A stretch of 64,000 nt of DNA from Verrucomicrobiaceae bacterium (GTDB lineage Bacteria; Pseudomonadota; Gammaproteobacteria; Pseudomonadales; CAMLJR01): positions 62,001 to 126,000 of the forward strand of contig JAQGNY010000019.1 in assembly GCA_028293825.1 (NCBI GenBank), in the 5' to 3' direction. The stretch's first letter is position 1. Each line of letters opens with the position of its first letter. Position numbers and translations under genes: made by a program. Below are positions 37,101 to 44,831 of the stretch, one piece after another. The notes below the pieces were generated by a model. The model did not search any database. It saw only the letters and a list, made by a program, of their open reading frames with translations, and was not told the DNA's origin.

Positions 37101-39074
37101 GTTGAGTCCACGGATTATGTGAGCGCAGAAATTTCGCTCGCAAACACGCAAGCCGCTGTACTCGCCACCGTCACCGGCCTCACGCTCGAGCAAGCATTTG
37201 TCGGCGCGAGTGCGCGCATTAAATGGGATGCGGTCGACGGTGCTGAAACGTATGTCGTATCGGTTTACGCCGGCTCGCCGACCCAAATATTAAAACGCAC
37301 CGTCGATGTCGGTAACGCGCTGCGCTTCGAATACACGTACGAAGATGCGATCGCCGATGGCGGGCCGTGGCGCGATATTCAATTTCAGGTGCGCGGTAAA
37401 AATCCTTCGCGCCTGTCGGGATTGTGGGCGGTAACGAGCGCCAGCAATCCGCAGATGGGCGCGCCGGTCGGCGTGCAAGTCGGTTCAATTGGTCGCACGA
37501 TTTCGGTAAGTGCCGCGCGACCCACCGCGACAGACTATGCCGGCACCAAGTTTGTTATGTCGTCGACATCGGGATTTAATCCGAGCACGACAACACCGTT
37601 TTATGATGGGCTTGAAACTGCGGCATTGAAGTCCGGCGTATCGCCCGGCACTTACTACGTTCGGCTCGCGCATTACGATACATTCGGTGTCGATTCGCTC
37701 ACCTGGTCGGCTGAATTCTCAGTAAGCGTCATCGATCTTGCTGGTGGCATTCCTACGGTGCCGAATGCATCGACGATTACGACTTTAGTTGATGAGCTGC
37801 ACTGGGCAGTGCTCTCGCTGCACGATAATAATTTATGGGTTTGGAACGGCGTTAACGCGTACCTGAACACAGCCGATGGCGCGAATTTAATTGCGAACAG
37901 CATCGGTGCCAGCAAGATTGCAGTCAGTATGTTGTCGGCAATTTCGGCAAATCTTGGGCTCGTAACAGCAGGGCTTTTTAAAACTGATCCTTCGAATGGA
38001 TTTCGAGTGGAGATTGAGGGCGGTAGTGCGCTGCCGTTTTGGCTTGGCACCGGCAGTAAAACTACGGGCAACGCAAAACTTTATATCGATACGAGCGGCA
38101 ATCTGGTCGCCAACGGATTGCAGATTGCGGCCGGTGTTGGCTACGCAAATATCAGCGATAAACCGACATCGCTTGCAGGGCTTAATTCCGGCGAAGGTTC
38201 AAAGCTCGCCGGCATAGCGGCCGGTGCTGACGCAACTCAATCGGCGTTGACGGCGGGCGTCACAATCACCGGTGGCGGCATCACCATCGGCAGCGGTGGT
38301 TCGATCAAGGGCGGCAAAACATCGTCGACCGCTGGCACCGGCTTTTTTATGGGTTATACCGGCTCGGCCTATGTGCTTTCGCTCGGTGGTTCTTCCGGTC
38401 CCGGCTTAACGTGGGACGGCCTCGCTCTCACGATTCGCGGCAGCGGCGGAGCCACAATTTTTGCCACCGGTACTGGCCTTGATTACTCGGTGATTACCGG
38501 CACAAAACCCGCCGCAAACGCAGATAACACGGCTTCAAATATTGCTGCTGGATTTGCCGGGCAGGGCGCGTTTGCGACGCTCAATGCACTCAACGCCGGC
38601 AATATCACGACATACATTGCTAGCGCTGCAATTCCACGCGCGCTAATTGGGGCGCTGAATGTTGGCACTGCTGACATTGTCGATTTGAATGTCACTACAT
38701 TAAAAATTGCGGGTGATGCGGTCAGTGTCACCATCGGCGCATCCGTCAGCTATTGGGGCACGGCATACGCAACTATCACGGTTACGTCGAATGATTTGCC
38801 GCCGGGCTCTTCTACGGTGCCGATCTTGGTAACGGGATCGGCCGACTCTGTTGCAGATATTTGGTTCGACATGGGAGTTAACCAATCTGGCAGCCTCACT
38901 TCCAGCGGCAATTTATTCGCAGCATTGCCGCCAGCAGGCGTTAGCGCATTCACCATTATTTATGCGGCAACACCGGGCACGTATCGATTCGACTGTTTTG
39001 ATCACGGTGCGGGCAATGCAGCTGACGCGAATTCACGTCGCCGCACGATCACTATCTCGCTGGGTAAGCGTTAA
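34194..39074 (+). CDS. Tail tip/host-specificity protein (gpJ-like)
   Basis: A 1626-residue protein, the largest of the phage. Residues 1-530 are baseplate-hub-like ('VVVEIAFDAAFTDLVYISS', 'FVVGERGVLGSKA', 'LLGCFMPVYSNGELGLRRF'). Residues about 560-830 hold a Gly/Ser/Asn-rich insert ('GGAGGKGGACLVIVARG', 'GGAGAGGAPGAV') likely to form a polyglycine-type domain. Two FN3-like domains follow (about 905-1110), with 'TVTGLTLEQAFVGASARIKWD'. The C-terminal part has repeated 'SKIAVSMLSAISANLG' and 'ADIVDLNVTTLKIAGDAV' segments typical of gpJ-type tip attachment domains. It binds the host receptor. No template-repeat match is seen in it. Confidence 0.82.
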   Translation: MRAMSTQFAPYQFAAAKEPMVVVEIAFDAAFTDLVYISSHADTPLPPGAVAVPNCLAKVTSTSQQIQPDQGRSSIGTISLEVIDKAGAFSAILKARDDAGKGIRYSRVRVYQGFRGMDWTAISSNLIQTQIVDDLAYGEGVYKISCADVQRQIRDDIFTLVTTSLSQPITAAAMLIPVFSVDGFQRVQHGTTYTDAPSQKVGYIKIDDEVIRWTSTTTDADLGLCFVVGERGVLGSKAADHDIDTSASADRKTEISEFVYLELPAVKLAYALLTGSLYGQPGEHLPDGWNLGIAGAYVRTTDFVSIGSDLWNTATDDGLVVRFAGEDEQDGKQFIEQQLCLLLGCFMPVYSNGELGLRRFTSILHNAPHDYQIDHSNAVKLSDLSIDIRSVYNVLSVEWNYDYLRDKLTRQKILIDDESRSKYKATPTKALQFRGLHGSRHTTTTVEGLFDRLRDRYAAPPHRLKVRCLPQLNIVEVGDIVRVKSDGIRDYFTGGTIDRAFEVQRATIDWVSGQVDLELFGSTLPAGPIAPANPGNGNPDADNAILPDAYYTGSGTNIVGYGGVTTTLAGAVRHITAGSGLVGGDTLSAGRYFCNGDLELNSGVTLPFTKNVLLVVKGHLQINGKFDGKARGSNGGAVATSSGAPLNGDGIYRVNYGVPGYIGPTVSGGGTSNYLQFGKDRWNWTAWEGWKTDGQVASVPRLDLSVDASGNLQGLIPNGQGTSGASGRNSFNDDTHNNNYYQDGGAGGKGGACLVIVARGISFGAAGQIDSSGGDGLIGTTNHVLVGGAGAGGAPGAVIFVIDGIGNEVPDLASVTAKFGASPLQSNTHIMAGTTEQYHLPDGESLTSYFVGYGATPPDLSAYGGASRILFVPPTNVPVVDVPDQSQKPLGISLAAFANTPRTPAGDRSSIEVTVTPPADTNYYYANIYYRKDGDALVYSGAADDEWVFVVPSDGAAYEVRAYAVSKAGVESTDYVSAEISLANTQAAVLATVTGLTLEQAFVGASARIKWDAVDGAETYVVSVYAGSPTQILKRTVDVGNALRFEYTYEDAIADGGPWRDIQFQVRGKNPSRLSGLWAVTSASNPQMGAPVGVQVGSIGRTISVSAARPTATDYAGTKFVMSSTSGFNPSTTTPFYDGLETAALKSGVSPGTYYVRLAHYDTFGVDSLTWSAEFSVSVIDLAGGIPTVPNASTITTLVDELHWAVLSLHDNNLWVWNGVNAYLNTADGANLIANSIGASKIAVSMLSAISANLGLVTAGLFKTDPSNGFRVEIEGGSALPFWLGTGSKTTGNAKLYIDTSGNLVANGLQIAAGVGYANISDKPTSLAGLNSGEGSKLAGIAAGADATQSALTAGVTITGGGITIGSGGSIKGGKTSSTAGTGFFMGYTGSAYVLSLGGSSGPGLTWDGLALTIRGSGGATIFATGTGLDYSVITGTKPAANADNTASNIAAGFAGQGAFATLNALNAGNITTYIASAAIPRALIGALNVGTADIVDLNVTTLKIAGDAVSVTIGASVSYWGTAYATITVTSNDLPPGSSTVPILVTGSADSVADIWFDMGVNQSGSLTSSGNLFAALPPAGVSAFTIIYAATPGTYRFDCFDHGAGNAADANSRRRTITISLGKR

Positions 39075-39451
39075 TGGAATACACACTCTATAGCTTAGCG
39101 ACAGGCGAGATTCGTCAACTTATAACCGCGCCGCAAAGCATGCTCGCGGCACAAGTTGAAGACGGATTTTCGATAATTGTTGATCATTGTCCAGGCGACA
39201 TTTATCGCGTCGATTTGGCAACACACACCGCAGTTTTGAAAACAACAATTCCCTATTCGATCGAAGACATTTCAGAGTTTAAAAAATTAATATCGATCTT
39301 GCCTGCAGATGTAATTGCAGTTTTTGACGGTGAAATTATTGCGTTACCGGATGGAAAAATTGAATTCGGCGTGGACCTGATCGGCGAGTACAAAATAATT
39401 TTACGTCATCCGCTGTACCTCGAAACCACCATAGAGATTTCCATAACGTGA
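39074..39451 (+). CDS. Tail-associated hypothetical protein
   Basis: A 125-residue strand-rich protein ('LYSLATGEIRQLITAPQSML', 'FDGEIIALPDGKIEFGVDLIGEYKIILRHPLYLETTIEISI' in parts). It overlaps the tip protein gene (TAATG) and the next gene by 4 bp. Proteins of this kind at this site are often fibre-linked or assembly factors. No exact family. Confidence 0.6.
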   Translation: MEYTLYSLATGEIRQLITAPQSMLAAQVEDGFSIIVDHCPGDIYRVDLATHTAVLKTTIPYSIEDISEFKKLISILPADVIAVFDGEIIALPDGKIEFGVDLIGEYKIILRHPLYLETTIEISIT

Positions 39452-39846
39452 CAGCGATTAATTCACAGCGGCGCGCCAAAAAAATTGCCGAGCAGTCTGC
39501 TCGCATCACTGCAATTCGCGATCAATTACGCGATGCAAATTTAACGGTAGCGGCAGGTTTTTCGGTTCAAGCCGATCCGGATTCCGTTTTGATGATGCAA
39601 GAAACAATCGATCAGTGGGATTCGATAACGCACATGCGCGACGCCGAAAGCAATCAACTTTGGAAAGATGCGACAAACGAAAAGCGCGCATTTTCGCGCG
39701 ATGAATTTATTGCGTTTGTTGCAGAGGTGCGCGCGCGTCGTGCCGCGCGGATGGATATTAATTTTGCGTTTGCAGAATTAAAACGCGCTGCACTGCCGTT
39801 GCCGGATGACGATGGCGTTTTCGATTCAACGCAGTGGCCCGGTTAA
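39448..39846 (+). CDS. DUF4376-like tail-fibre-associated protein
   Basis: A 132-residue protein started at GTG 39448. 'RRAKKIAEQSARITAIRDQLRDANLTV' and 'DPDSVLMMQETIDQWDSI' with 'SRDEFIAFVAEVRARRAARM' match the short DUF4376-type domain common at the end of phage tail operons. Probably a tail fibre assembly or minor tail protein. Confidence 0.65.
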   Translation: MTAINSQRRAKKIAEQSARITAIRDQLRDANLTVAAGFSVQADPDSVLMMQETIDQWDSITHMRDAESNQLWKDATNEKRAFSRDEFIAFVAEVRARRAARMDINFAFAELKRAALPLPDDDGVFDSTQWPG

Positions 39847-39873
39847 CAATGCTGCAAATTAAGGGGTTTTTAT

Positions 39874-40392
39874 ATGTCCGCGTCTTTCGATGCCGCCTAT
39901 CAGGCATCCATTCTCAGCAGTAACGAAGGTGGCTATCAGCTCTCGAATATTCCCGGCGATAAGGGCGGGCAGACATTCGCCGGCATCGCACGGAATTTTC
40001 ATTCGGATTGGTATGGCTGGCAGTTGATTGATAGCGGCGCCGCGCTTAACTCAACGGTATTAATCGATCTTGTTCGCGATTTCTATTGGAAGGAATTTTG
40101 GCTTCCGATCAATGGCGAAAATTTACCGCCGCGTATCGCACAGCAAGTTTTCGATATGGCCATTAACTCGGCGTGTGACGACGCAGCGAAATGTTTGCAG
40201 CTCGCGATCGGCACGTTGTTAGTTGACGGAAGCATCGGCGCAAAAACGTGTTGCGCGGTGAGTGGTGCTGATCCGATAAAACTTGCCGCTCGATTTAATG
40301 CGCAGCGTGCGCGGCATTTTGCGAAGTGCAAGCCGTTACAGCCGGGCTGGTTCAATCGATTGGCTGATCAAATCGAACGAGGAGTCGCGTGA
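39874..40392 (+). CDS. GH108 (ZliS-like) endolysin, N-acetylmuramidase
   Basis: A 172-residue peptidoglycan hydrolase. 'SSNEGGYQLSNIPGDKGGQTFAGIARNF' in parts holds the catalytic Glu (EGGY) and the typical D-x-GGxTxxGI motif of GH108. The C-terminal half is a peptidoglycan-binding-3-like unit ('CLQLAIGTLLVDGSIGAKTCCAVSG'). No signal peptide is seen, so it needs a holin. It is the first gene of the distal lysis cassette. Confidence 0.9.
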   Translation: MSASFDAAYQASILSSNEGGYQLSNIPGDKGGQTFAGIARNFHSDWYGWQLIDSGAALNSTVLIDLVRDFYWKEFWLPINGENLPPRIAQQVFDMAINSACDDAAKCLQLAIGTLLVDGSIGAKTCCAVSGADPIKLAARFNAQRARHFAKCKPLQPGWFNRLADQIERGVA

Positions 40393-40655
40393 TGATTATT
40401 GAGAATTGGCGCGATTTGCCGCGCCGTTGGAGCATGCGCTTGGGGCTGGCCGGAAGCCTTATTGCCAGTTACTTAATTGCATCGCCGGATGCTGCGATCA
40501 CAGCGTGGAATCTATTGCCGCCCGAGCTTCGCGGTGCCATACCGCAAAAATATATGCCGCTGATCGGCACTGCGTTATTTGGGCTGTCGCTGCTTGCGCA
40601 GTTGTTTAAACAAAAGAAATTAATTAAAGGGGCGCCCGACAATGCCGCCAGTTGA
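40389..40655 (+). CDS. Holin-like membrane protein
   Basis: An 88-residue protein with two hydrophobic segments ('MRLGLAGSLIASYLIASP', 'MPLIGTALFGLSLLAQLF') and a basic tail 'KQKKLIKG'. It overlaps the endolysin stop by 4 bp and the Rz gene start by 14 bp. This position between endolysin and spanin is classical for a holin; the family resembles putative two-helix holins (DUF7940-like). Confidence 0.7.
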   Translation: MMIIENWRDLPRRWSMRLGLAGSLIASYLIASPDAAITAWNLLPPELRGAIPQKYMPLIGTALFGLSLLAQLFKQKKLIKGAPDNAAS

Positions 40656-41139
40656 TTGGAAAATTGTTGCGGCGATTGTGTTCGCGCTCGTCTTGTTTTT
40701 CGCAGGCTGGGAAGTTAACGGATGGCGGCTCAACGCTGCATTGCAGACCGAAAAAACTGCACATGCGACAGATTTGAAACGTGTATCGGATGCGGCGGCG
40801 CAAGCTGCCGGCGAAGCGATTGCGCAGCACGATGAAGATGTAAAAAGAATTGGCGAAATCGCTAAAACCTACAACGAGGCACTTAACGATGCGAATGTTA
40901 AAAATGATCGGCAGCAGCGCGATATTGCTGCTGGCAATCGCCGGCTGTACGTCAGCACCATCCATGCAACCGTTGGCGATAACCTGTCCGCAACCAGTGC
41001 GGCCGCCAGCGGAGTTGCTGCAGAAACGCGAAGCCAACTCGACCCAGCGACTGGATCAGCTATTTACGCAATAGCCATTGATGGCGACAACGCCATCCGC
41101 CAACTCAATTCATTGATCGACGCCTGCTCACCAAACTGA
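40642..41139 (+). CDS. i-Spanin (Rz-like)
   Basis: A 165-residue protein with an N-terminal transmembrane anchor ('IVAAIVFALVLFFAGWEVNG') and a long periplasmic helix ('ALQTEKTAHATDLKRVSDAAAQAAGEAI'), matching Phage_lysis/Rz. It links to the outer-membrane lipoprotein encoded within it to fuse the membranes at lysis. Confidence 0.85.
   Translation: MPPVDWKIVAAIVFALVLFFAGWEVNGWRLNAALQTEKTAHATDLKRVSDAAAQAAGEAIAQHDEDVKRIGEIAKTYNEALNDANVKNDRQQRDIAAGNRRLYVSTIHATVGDNLSATSAAASGVAAETRSQLDPATGSAIYAIAIDGDNAIRQLNSLIDACSPN
40889..41074 (+). CDS. o-Spanin (Rz1-like lipoprotein) nested in Rz
   Basis: A 61-residue frame wholly inside the Rz gene. From the ATG at 40889 the product starts MRMLKMIGSSAILLLAIAGC, a lipobox (AIAGC), followed by a Pro-rich short body 'SMQPLAITCPQPVRPPAELL'. 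This is a textbook nested Rz1. Confidence 0.85.
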   Translation: MRMLKMIGSSAILLLAIAGCTSAPSMQPLAITCPQPVRPPAELLQKREANSTQRLDQLFTQ

Positions 41140-41149
41140 GGAAATAAAA

Positions 41150-41542
41150 TTGAAATCGATGCCGATATTTTTAATCGCGGCGGCTTTGCTGTGCGCGGCA
41201 GAAACGAAAGCAGCGGACGCAGTCGCTGTGAATATTCTTAAGTGTGTGCCGCCTACCGTGCGTGACAACGCTGCTAAAACGCCAATGCCTGCAAGCGAAT
41301 TTGCGGGTGCTGCCTTTTTACTTAATGGCACCGAGGTTGGCCGCAATACCACCTGCGACTTCACCTATGTGATTCCGAAAGACTCTCAACTGACGACTGC
41401 CGATATTTGGACCGCGCGCGCGATTGATACAGCTGGTCAGCTTTCGAAAGATTCGCTACCGGTCCAGGCGGTACCGGGTATCGGCCCAAAGTCGCCACCC
41501 GCTGCACCAAGTGGGCTAAAGATCACTACGGCAACACCATAG
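41150..41542 (+). CDS. Secreted hypothetical protein
   Basis: A 130-residue protein from TTG 41150 (GAGGA 7 nt upstream) or ATG 41159. A signal peptide ends near 'TKAADA'. The body holds 'NILKCVPPTVRDNAAKTPM' and 'GTEVGRNTTCDFTYVI' with two Cys, then a Pro-rich tail. It resembles small Ig/FN3-like phage proteins found after the spanins. It may be lysogenic cargo or a late accessory. Confidence 0.6.
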   Translation: MKSMPIFLIAAALLCAAETKAADAVAVNILKCVPPTVRDNAAKTPMPASEFAGAAFLLNGTEVGRNTTCDFTYVIPKDSQLTTADIWTARAIDTAGQLSKDSLPVQAVPGIGPKSPPAAPSGLKITTATP

Positions 41543-41611
41543 GCACCTATCCCAAAGGTTGCACTTACCCGTGGCCCGAATAGGCCCACTAACTTCAATA
41601 CGGAGAAACAA

Positions 41612-41830
41612 ATGACAACGCGCGCGAAATTTAAATGCCGTGCAATCAATCCGTCTGCGGATGGATTTGAAATCGATTTATATGCTGTGACCGGTGGCAG
41701 CGCGGAGAACGAAGAATTCTTCAAATACACACCGGCTGGAAGTATCAAGCTTGGGATTGTAAGCGCCGATATTGCCACTCAGTTTGAGCCAGGGCAAAGC
41801 TACTTTGTCGATTTCACCAACGCGGAATAA
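41612..41830 (+). CDS. Small hypothetical protein, last gene before attR
   Basis: A 72-residue acidic beta-rich protein ('TRAKFKCRAINPSADGFEIDLYAVTGGSAENEEFF', 'GSIKLGIVSADIATQFEPGQSYFVDF' in parts). GGAG lies upstream of the ATG. Similar small proteins occur next to phage lysis genes or as tail-fibre accessories; no function is assigned. Confidence 0.6.
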   Translation: MTTRAKFKCRAINPSADGFEIDLYAVTGGSAENEEFFKYTPAGSIKLGIVSADIATQFEPGQSYFVDFTNAE

Positions 41831-41872
41831 TTTTCATATTGCGCATCTTAATTGCGGCGCAATTAGCAATTT

Positions 41873-41900
41873 TGTGAGACAAATCAGGATTTATGAGACA
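41873..41900. promoter_or_regulatory. Candidate integrase arm-type sites, right arm
   Basis: TGTGAGACA at 41873-41881 and TATGAGACA at 41892-41900 are direct repeats 19 bp apart, 45-73 bp left of the attR core. They match the two left-arm boxes at 1839 and 1903. Confidence 0.5.
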
Positions 41901-41945
41901 GTGATGGCTTGAAAGCCATGCGGCACTAGGCTTGCGGAAGCGTCG

Positions 41946-41972
41946 ACAGTTCTACCATTGAACTACACCCGC
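41946..41972. repeat. attR core (27-bp direct repeat, right copy)
   Basis: Identical to the first 27 nt of tRNA-Gly at 1769-1795. Sequence just left of it (about 41921-41945) is a degenerate version of the adjacent anticodon-arm part of the tRNA, so similarity to the tRNA extends a little beyond the perfect block. Confidence 0.9.
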
Positions 41973-42082
41973 CGCGCAAGCTTGATTTGCAACCAATGAC
42001 AAGCTCAGTTTTTGCTTCGCAATGTTGTCGGCCTGTAAATTTTAAGGCGCTGATTTATCCGCATCGCGGCGCGCATTGTGGG

Positions 42083-42150
42083 TTACGTATTTCGCGCGGT
42101 CAATGACGTTCGCTTATAGCCGGGCATGTACGAGCGGTAATAAAAGTGTC
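42083..42150 (-). pseudogene. Possible remnant of a second integrase gene (3' end)
   Basis: The stretch from about 42068 to 42112 aligns with the DNA around the integrase stop codon (1894-1933): GCATTGTG, TATTTCG and GGTCAATGACG occur in the same order and spacing. It lies about 115 bp beyond the attR core, the same distance as the true integrase stop from attL. The upstream coding sequence is not recoverable in one frame. This suggests the left end of a related, decayed element in tandem. The match is short and could be chance. Confidence 0.35.
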
Positions 42151-42310
42151 TGCGGGGGAGGGGCAGTGGTATGAAGGTGCTGGCGATTGGCAAATTGGTT
42201 TCGCAATTAATAACAAAGTGGTCGAGCGATGCCGTTATGGTCGAGCGCGTCGACTAGAGCGTGCGATTAACGCGGTGTGCGAAGCATTTGGAGGTTTCGA
42301 CGAAAGGTAA
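42146..42310 (+). CDS. Short hypothetical reading frame outside attR
   Basis: A 54-codon frame starting at GTG 42146. The product contains 'QWYEGAGDWQIGFAINNKVV' and 'GRARRLERAINAVCEAFGG', which looks like genuine protein sequence rather than random translation. No ribosome site or family is recognised. It may be a leftover of a mobile element beyond attR. The rest of 41973-42375 shows nothing else. Confidence 0.35.
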   Translation: MSAGEGQWYEGAGDWQIGFAINNKVVERCRYGRARRLERAINAVCEAFGGFDER

Positions 42311-42375
42311 TTCGGCATTCCTGAAGCAGAACGCTGCTGTGCGAATCGACGCAGCAGCGTTCGATAATCTAGGTG

Positions 42376-44583
42376 TTACCAAGTGTATTTCGCTGACACG
42401 TCTACAGTGCGTTCATCGCCGTAAAAACACGAGAACGTACACGACGCGATGTAATCTTTATCGAAAACATTTTTCACATTCAGTGAAAGATGCAAGTGCT
42501 CGATCTGATAACGGATCGCCGCGTCGTACACGGTATTGCCCGGTGTGACGATGGCATTGTCGGTGCTGTAGGACTGGCCGGTGTAGCGCATACCTGCGCC
42601 GAAACCAAGACCATCAGCGACACCATTGCGCACGGTGTAATCGGCCCAGAGCGAGGCCATGCGATCTGGTGACGACCACAGTTTGCGGCCGAGATCGACG
42701 CCGTTACTCTTGGTAATTTCCGGATCGGTACGCGCCAACGCGACAATTAAATCGAGATTATTGCTGAGGCTGGCGCGCCCTTCGATTTCGACACCGCGCG
42801 AACGCACTTCACCGGTTTGCACCGAATAATTTCCGCACGGTGTTGGCGTCGGCACCGCAGAGCACAAATGATCGAGGTCGCTGGTCAATACGTTTTGTTG
42901 CGTCAACTGATAAGCCGACACGGTAATGGCGGCGTTGTAACCGACGGGTTCGTATTTAACGCCCACTTCATATTGTTGGCCTGTGGTCGGTTTGTAGGGC
43001 GCTAAGAAATAATCGGTACCGGTCTGCGGTTGAAACGACTCCGAGTAGCTGAAGTAGGGTGAAATACCGTTGTCGAATAAATACAACAAGCCGGTGCGCC
43101 ACGTGAATGCGTTGCTGTCGAATTCGGTTTTAGCATCGCTGGCGCGGTTGCGCGTGTCGTTGCTGGCATCGTCCCAGCGTCCGCCCAGCAATAACACCCA
43201 ATGCCCATCGATCTTGATGTGATCTTGCACATAACCGCCGAGTTGTTTCGCGGTGCTCAGCGAATTGCTGACGGGGTTGGGATTTATTGCTACCGGCGAT
43301 CCATACACCGGATTGAATAAATTAAGCGCGCCCAGCTGTGCGCCGGAGCGTTGCACGCGCACAAAAGCGCGATCGACGTAGTCGACGCCGAGCAGAATGG
43401 TTTGCTCGACGACGCCGGTGCTGAGCTTCAATTGCAGTTGGTTGTCGACGCTAAAACCTTTGTCGCTGTCGTTACGGGTGTACGCCGAGCGGCTGATCGA
43501 ATCCTTGGTTGCATTCAATGCGCCGGTACTGACATCGGCGTAGTAGGTTTCGTAGTCGAAATACAGTGCGTTCTGGCGAAAGGTAATGTTGTCGGTGAAG
43601 TTGTGCTCGAACAGATAACCGCCGGTGGTGCCCTCGGTATCGAAATCGTTGAAACCCGGCTCGCCGATAAAGCGGTGTTTCGGAATCGTGCCGTTCGGAT
43701 TAAACCGCAGCGAGCCATCCACCGGTTTGCCGTAATCGTAAACCGTGCTGTTTTTGTAGTAGGTGCCGAGCAATGTCAGCGTGGTGTCGTCGGTGCGTTT
43801 CCACACCACGGTTGGTGCGATGAACTGCCGGTCGTCATCGATGTAATCGATGGCGGTGTCGCTTTTTCGCACCAGGCCGCTGACGCGGTAGCCCCATTTG
43901 CCGGTGTCGTCGATTGGGCCTGCAAAATCCGCTGCTAATTGTTTTTTATCGTAGCTTCCCGCCTGCACTTCGATTTCACGCAGCGGTTCCGCGGTTGGTC
44001 GTTTGCTCACGACATTGATAATGCCGCCGGGCGCGGCTTGTCCGTAGAGAATCGATGCAGGTCCTTTTAATACTTCAAGGCGTTCGTAGCCGTAGGGCTC
44101 GATGGCGCCGCTCAACGAATTGATCGGAAATTTGCTGCCGTTGACATACAGCGGTGCGGAACCCGTAACGTTAAAGCCGCGAATGGTAAAGCCGGTCGAA
44201 CCGCGCCGATTGGCGCCGCCGCCCAGCGAGAAAACGCCGGCGGTATATTCGAAAGCTTGATCGAGTGAGTCGGCTTTTTGATGGTCGATTTGCTCGCGTG
44301 TGATGACCGAAATCGACATCGGCGTTTCGCGCAGCGGCGTGTCGGTTTTGGTGCCGGTGGCGCTGCGTTTGGCAACTACGCTGCCGACAGGTCCAGCGGC
44401 GGATTCAAGCGCAGAATCGACGACCTTCACCGTTTTCAAGGTCAAGGCGTTGTCCGCATTGGTCGGGTCGGATGGAGTGGCTGGTAAAGGATTGCCGGTG
44501 GTCTGCGCGAGGGCAAAACAAGCGCTCATGCTGGCAGATAACGCGCACAGGCGAACGCCGCCGCGGACGGAAAACAAAGACAT
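42376..44583 (-). CDS. TonB-dependent siderophore receptor
   Basis: A 735-residue outer-membrane receptor from the ATG at 44583 (GGAG upstream). Signal peptide ends near 'ALAQ'. The plug has 'RETPMSISVITREQI', 'TIRGFNVTGSAPLYVNGS' and 'RLEVLKGPASILYGQAAPGGIINVVSKRP', all family-typical of FhuA/FoxA-like siderophore receptors. The last strand ends 'VDVSAKYTW' with terminal aromatic. It imports ferric siderophores using TonB-ExbBD. A Fur-box-like site lies about 87 bp upstream. It lies downstream of a kinase-like gene pair but with its own likely promoter. Confidence 0.9.
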   Translation of the reverse strand: MSLFSVRGGVRLCALSASMSACFALAQTTGNPLPATPSDPTNADNALTLKTVKVVDSALESAAGPVGSVVAKRSATGTKTDTPLRETPMSISVITREQIDHQKADSLDQAFEYTAGVFSLGGGANRRGSTGFTIRGFNVTGSAPLYVNGSKFPINSLSGAIEPYGYERLEVLKGPASILYGQAAPGGIINVVSKRPTAEPLREIEVQAGSYDKKQLAADFAGPIDDTGKWGYRVSGLVRKSDTAIDYIDDDRQFIAPTVVWKRTDDTTLTLLGTYYKNSTVYDYGKPVDGSLRFNPNGTIPKHRFIGEPGFNDFDTEGTTGGYLFEHNFTDNITFRQNALYFDYETYYADVSTGALNATKDSISRSAYTRNDSDKGFSVDNQLQLKLSTGVVEQTILLGVDYVDRAFVRVQRSGAQLGALNLFNPVYGSPVAINPNPVSNSLSTAKQLGGYVQDHIKIDGHWVLLLGGRWDDASNDTRNRASDAKTEFDSNAFTWRTGLLYLFDNGISPYFSYSESFQPQTGTDYFLAPYKPTTGQQYEVGVKYEPVGYNAAITVSAYQLTQQNVLTSDLDHLCSAVPTPTPCGNYSVQTGEVRSRGVEIEGRASLSNNLDLIVALARTDPEITKSNGVDLGRKLWSSPDRMASLWADYTVRNGVADGLGFGAGMRYTGQSYSTDNAIVTPGNTVYDAAIRYQIEHLHLSLNVKNVFDKDYIASCTFSCFYGDERTVDVSAKYTW

Positions 44584-44669
44584 AACTTTCTCCAAGGAAT
44601 TTTAAAATTCGCTCGGGTTTAGCTGTCTTTCGTCCTGATGGATGGCTGACCGGTGCGGCAGCCATTTAA

Positions 44670-44684
44670 TAGGAATTATTCTCA
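44670..44684 (-). promoter_or_regulatory. Fur-box-like site
   Basis: On the minus strand TGAGAATAATTCCTA resembles the 7-1-7 Fur core (TGATAAT-A-ATTATCA) with about 10-11 of 14 symmetric positions matching. It lies 87 bp upstream of the siderophore receptor ATG. Confidence 0.45.
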
Positions 44685-44831
44685 TCAAGTCAAGCGCCGC
44701 CCGTTTGAACGACCGCGAGAAATAAAGAATCGAACTGCCGTTAGCGCTATCGCTCTTTTGATCTGAGTGTCGCCAAGGAGTGACGAATTGAGCGACTGCG
44801 GACCGAAATCGCGCAGTCGCAATTGCCGGCA

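Larger units (their letters stand above)
1769..41972. mobile_element. Temperate siphophage (lambda-like gene order) integrated in tRNA-Gly
   Basis: The two copies of a 27-bp direct repeat bound about 40.2 kb that holds, in order: integrase, DGR, immunity switch, replication genes, antiterminator, P27-type small and large terminase, HK97 portal/protease/capsid, head-tail joining genes, tail tube, frameshifted tail chaperones, tape measure, tip protein, GH108 endolysin, holin and spanins. Early-left genes are on the minus strand and replication plus late genes on the plus strand. Every essential siphophage module is recognisable and no structural gene looks broken, so the prophage could be inducible. 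Confidence 0.95.

Noticed and set aside
34194-39074. Tail tip protein as a further DGR target
   Set aside because: No stretch resembling the template repeat (CGCAGTACTCAGCG or the GC-rich 3' block) was found near its end or in the other tail genes.
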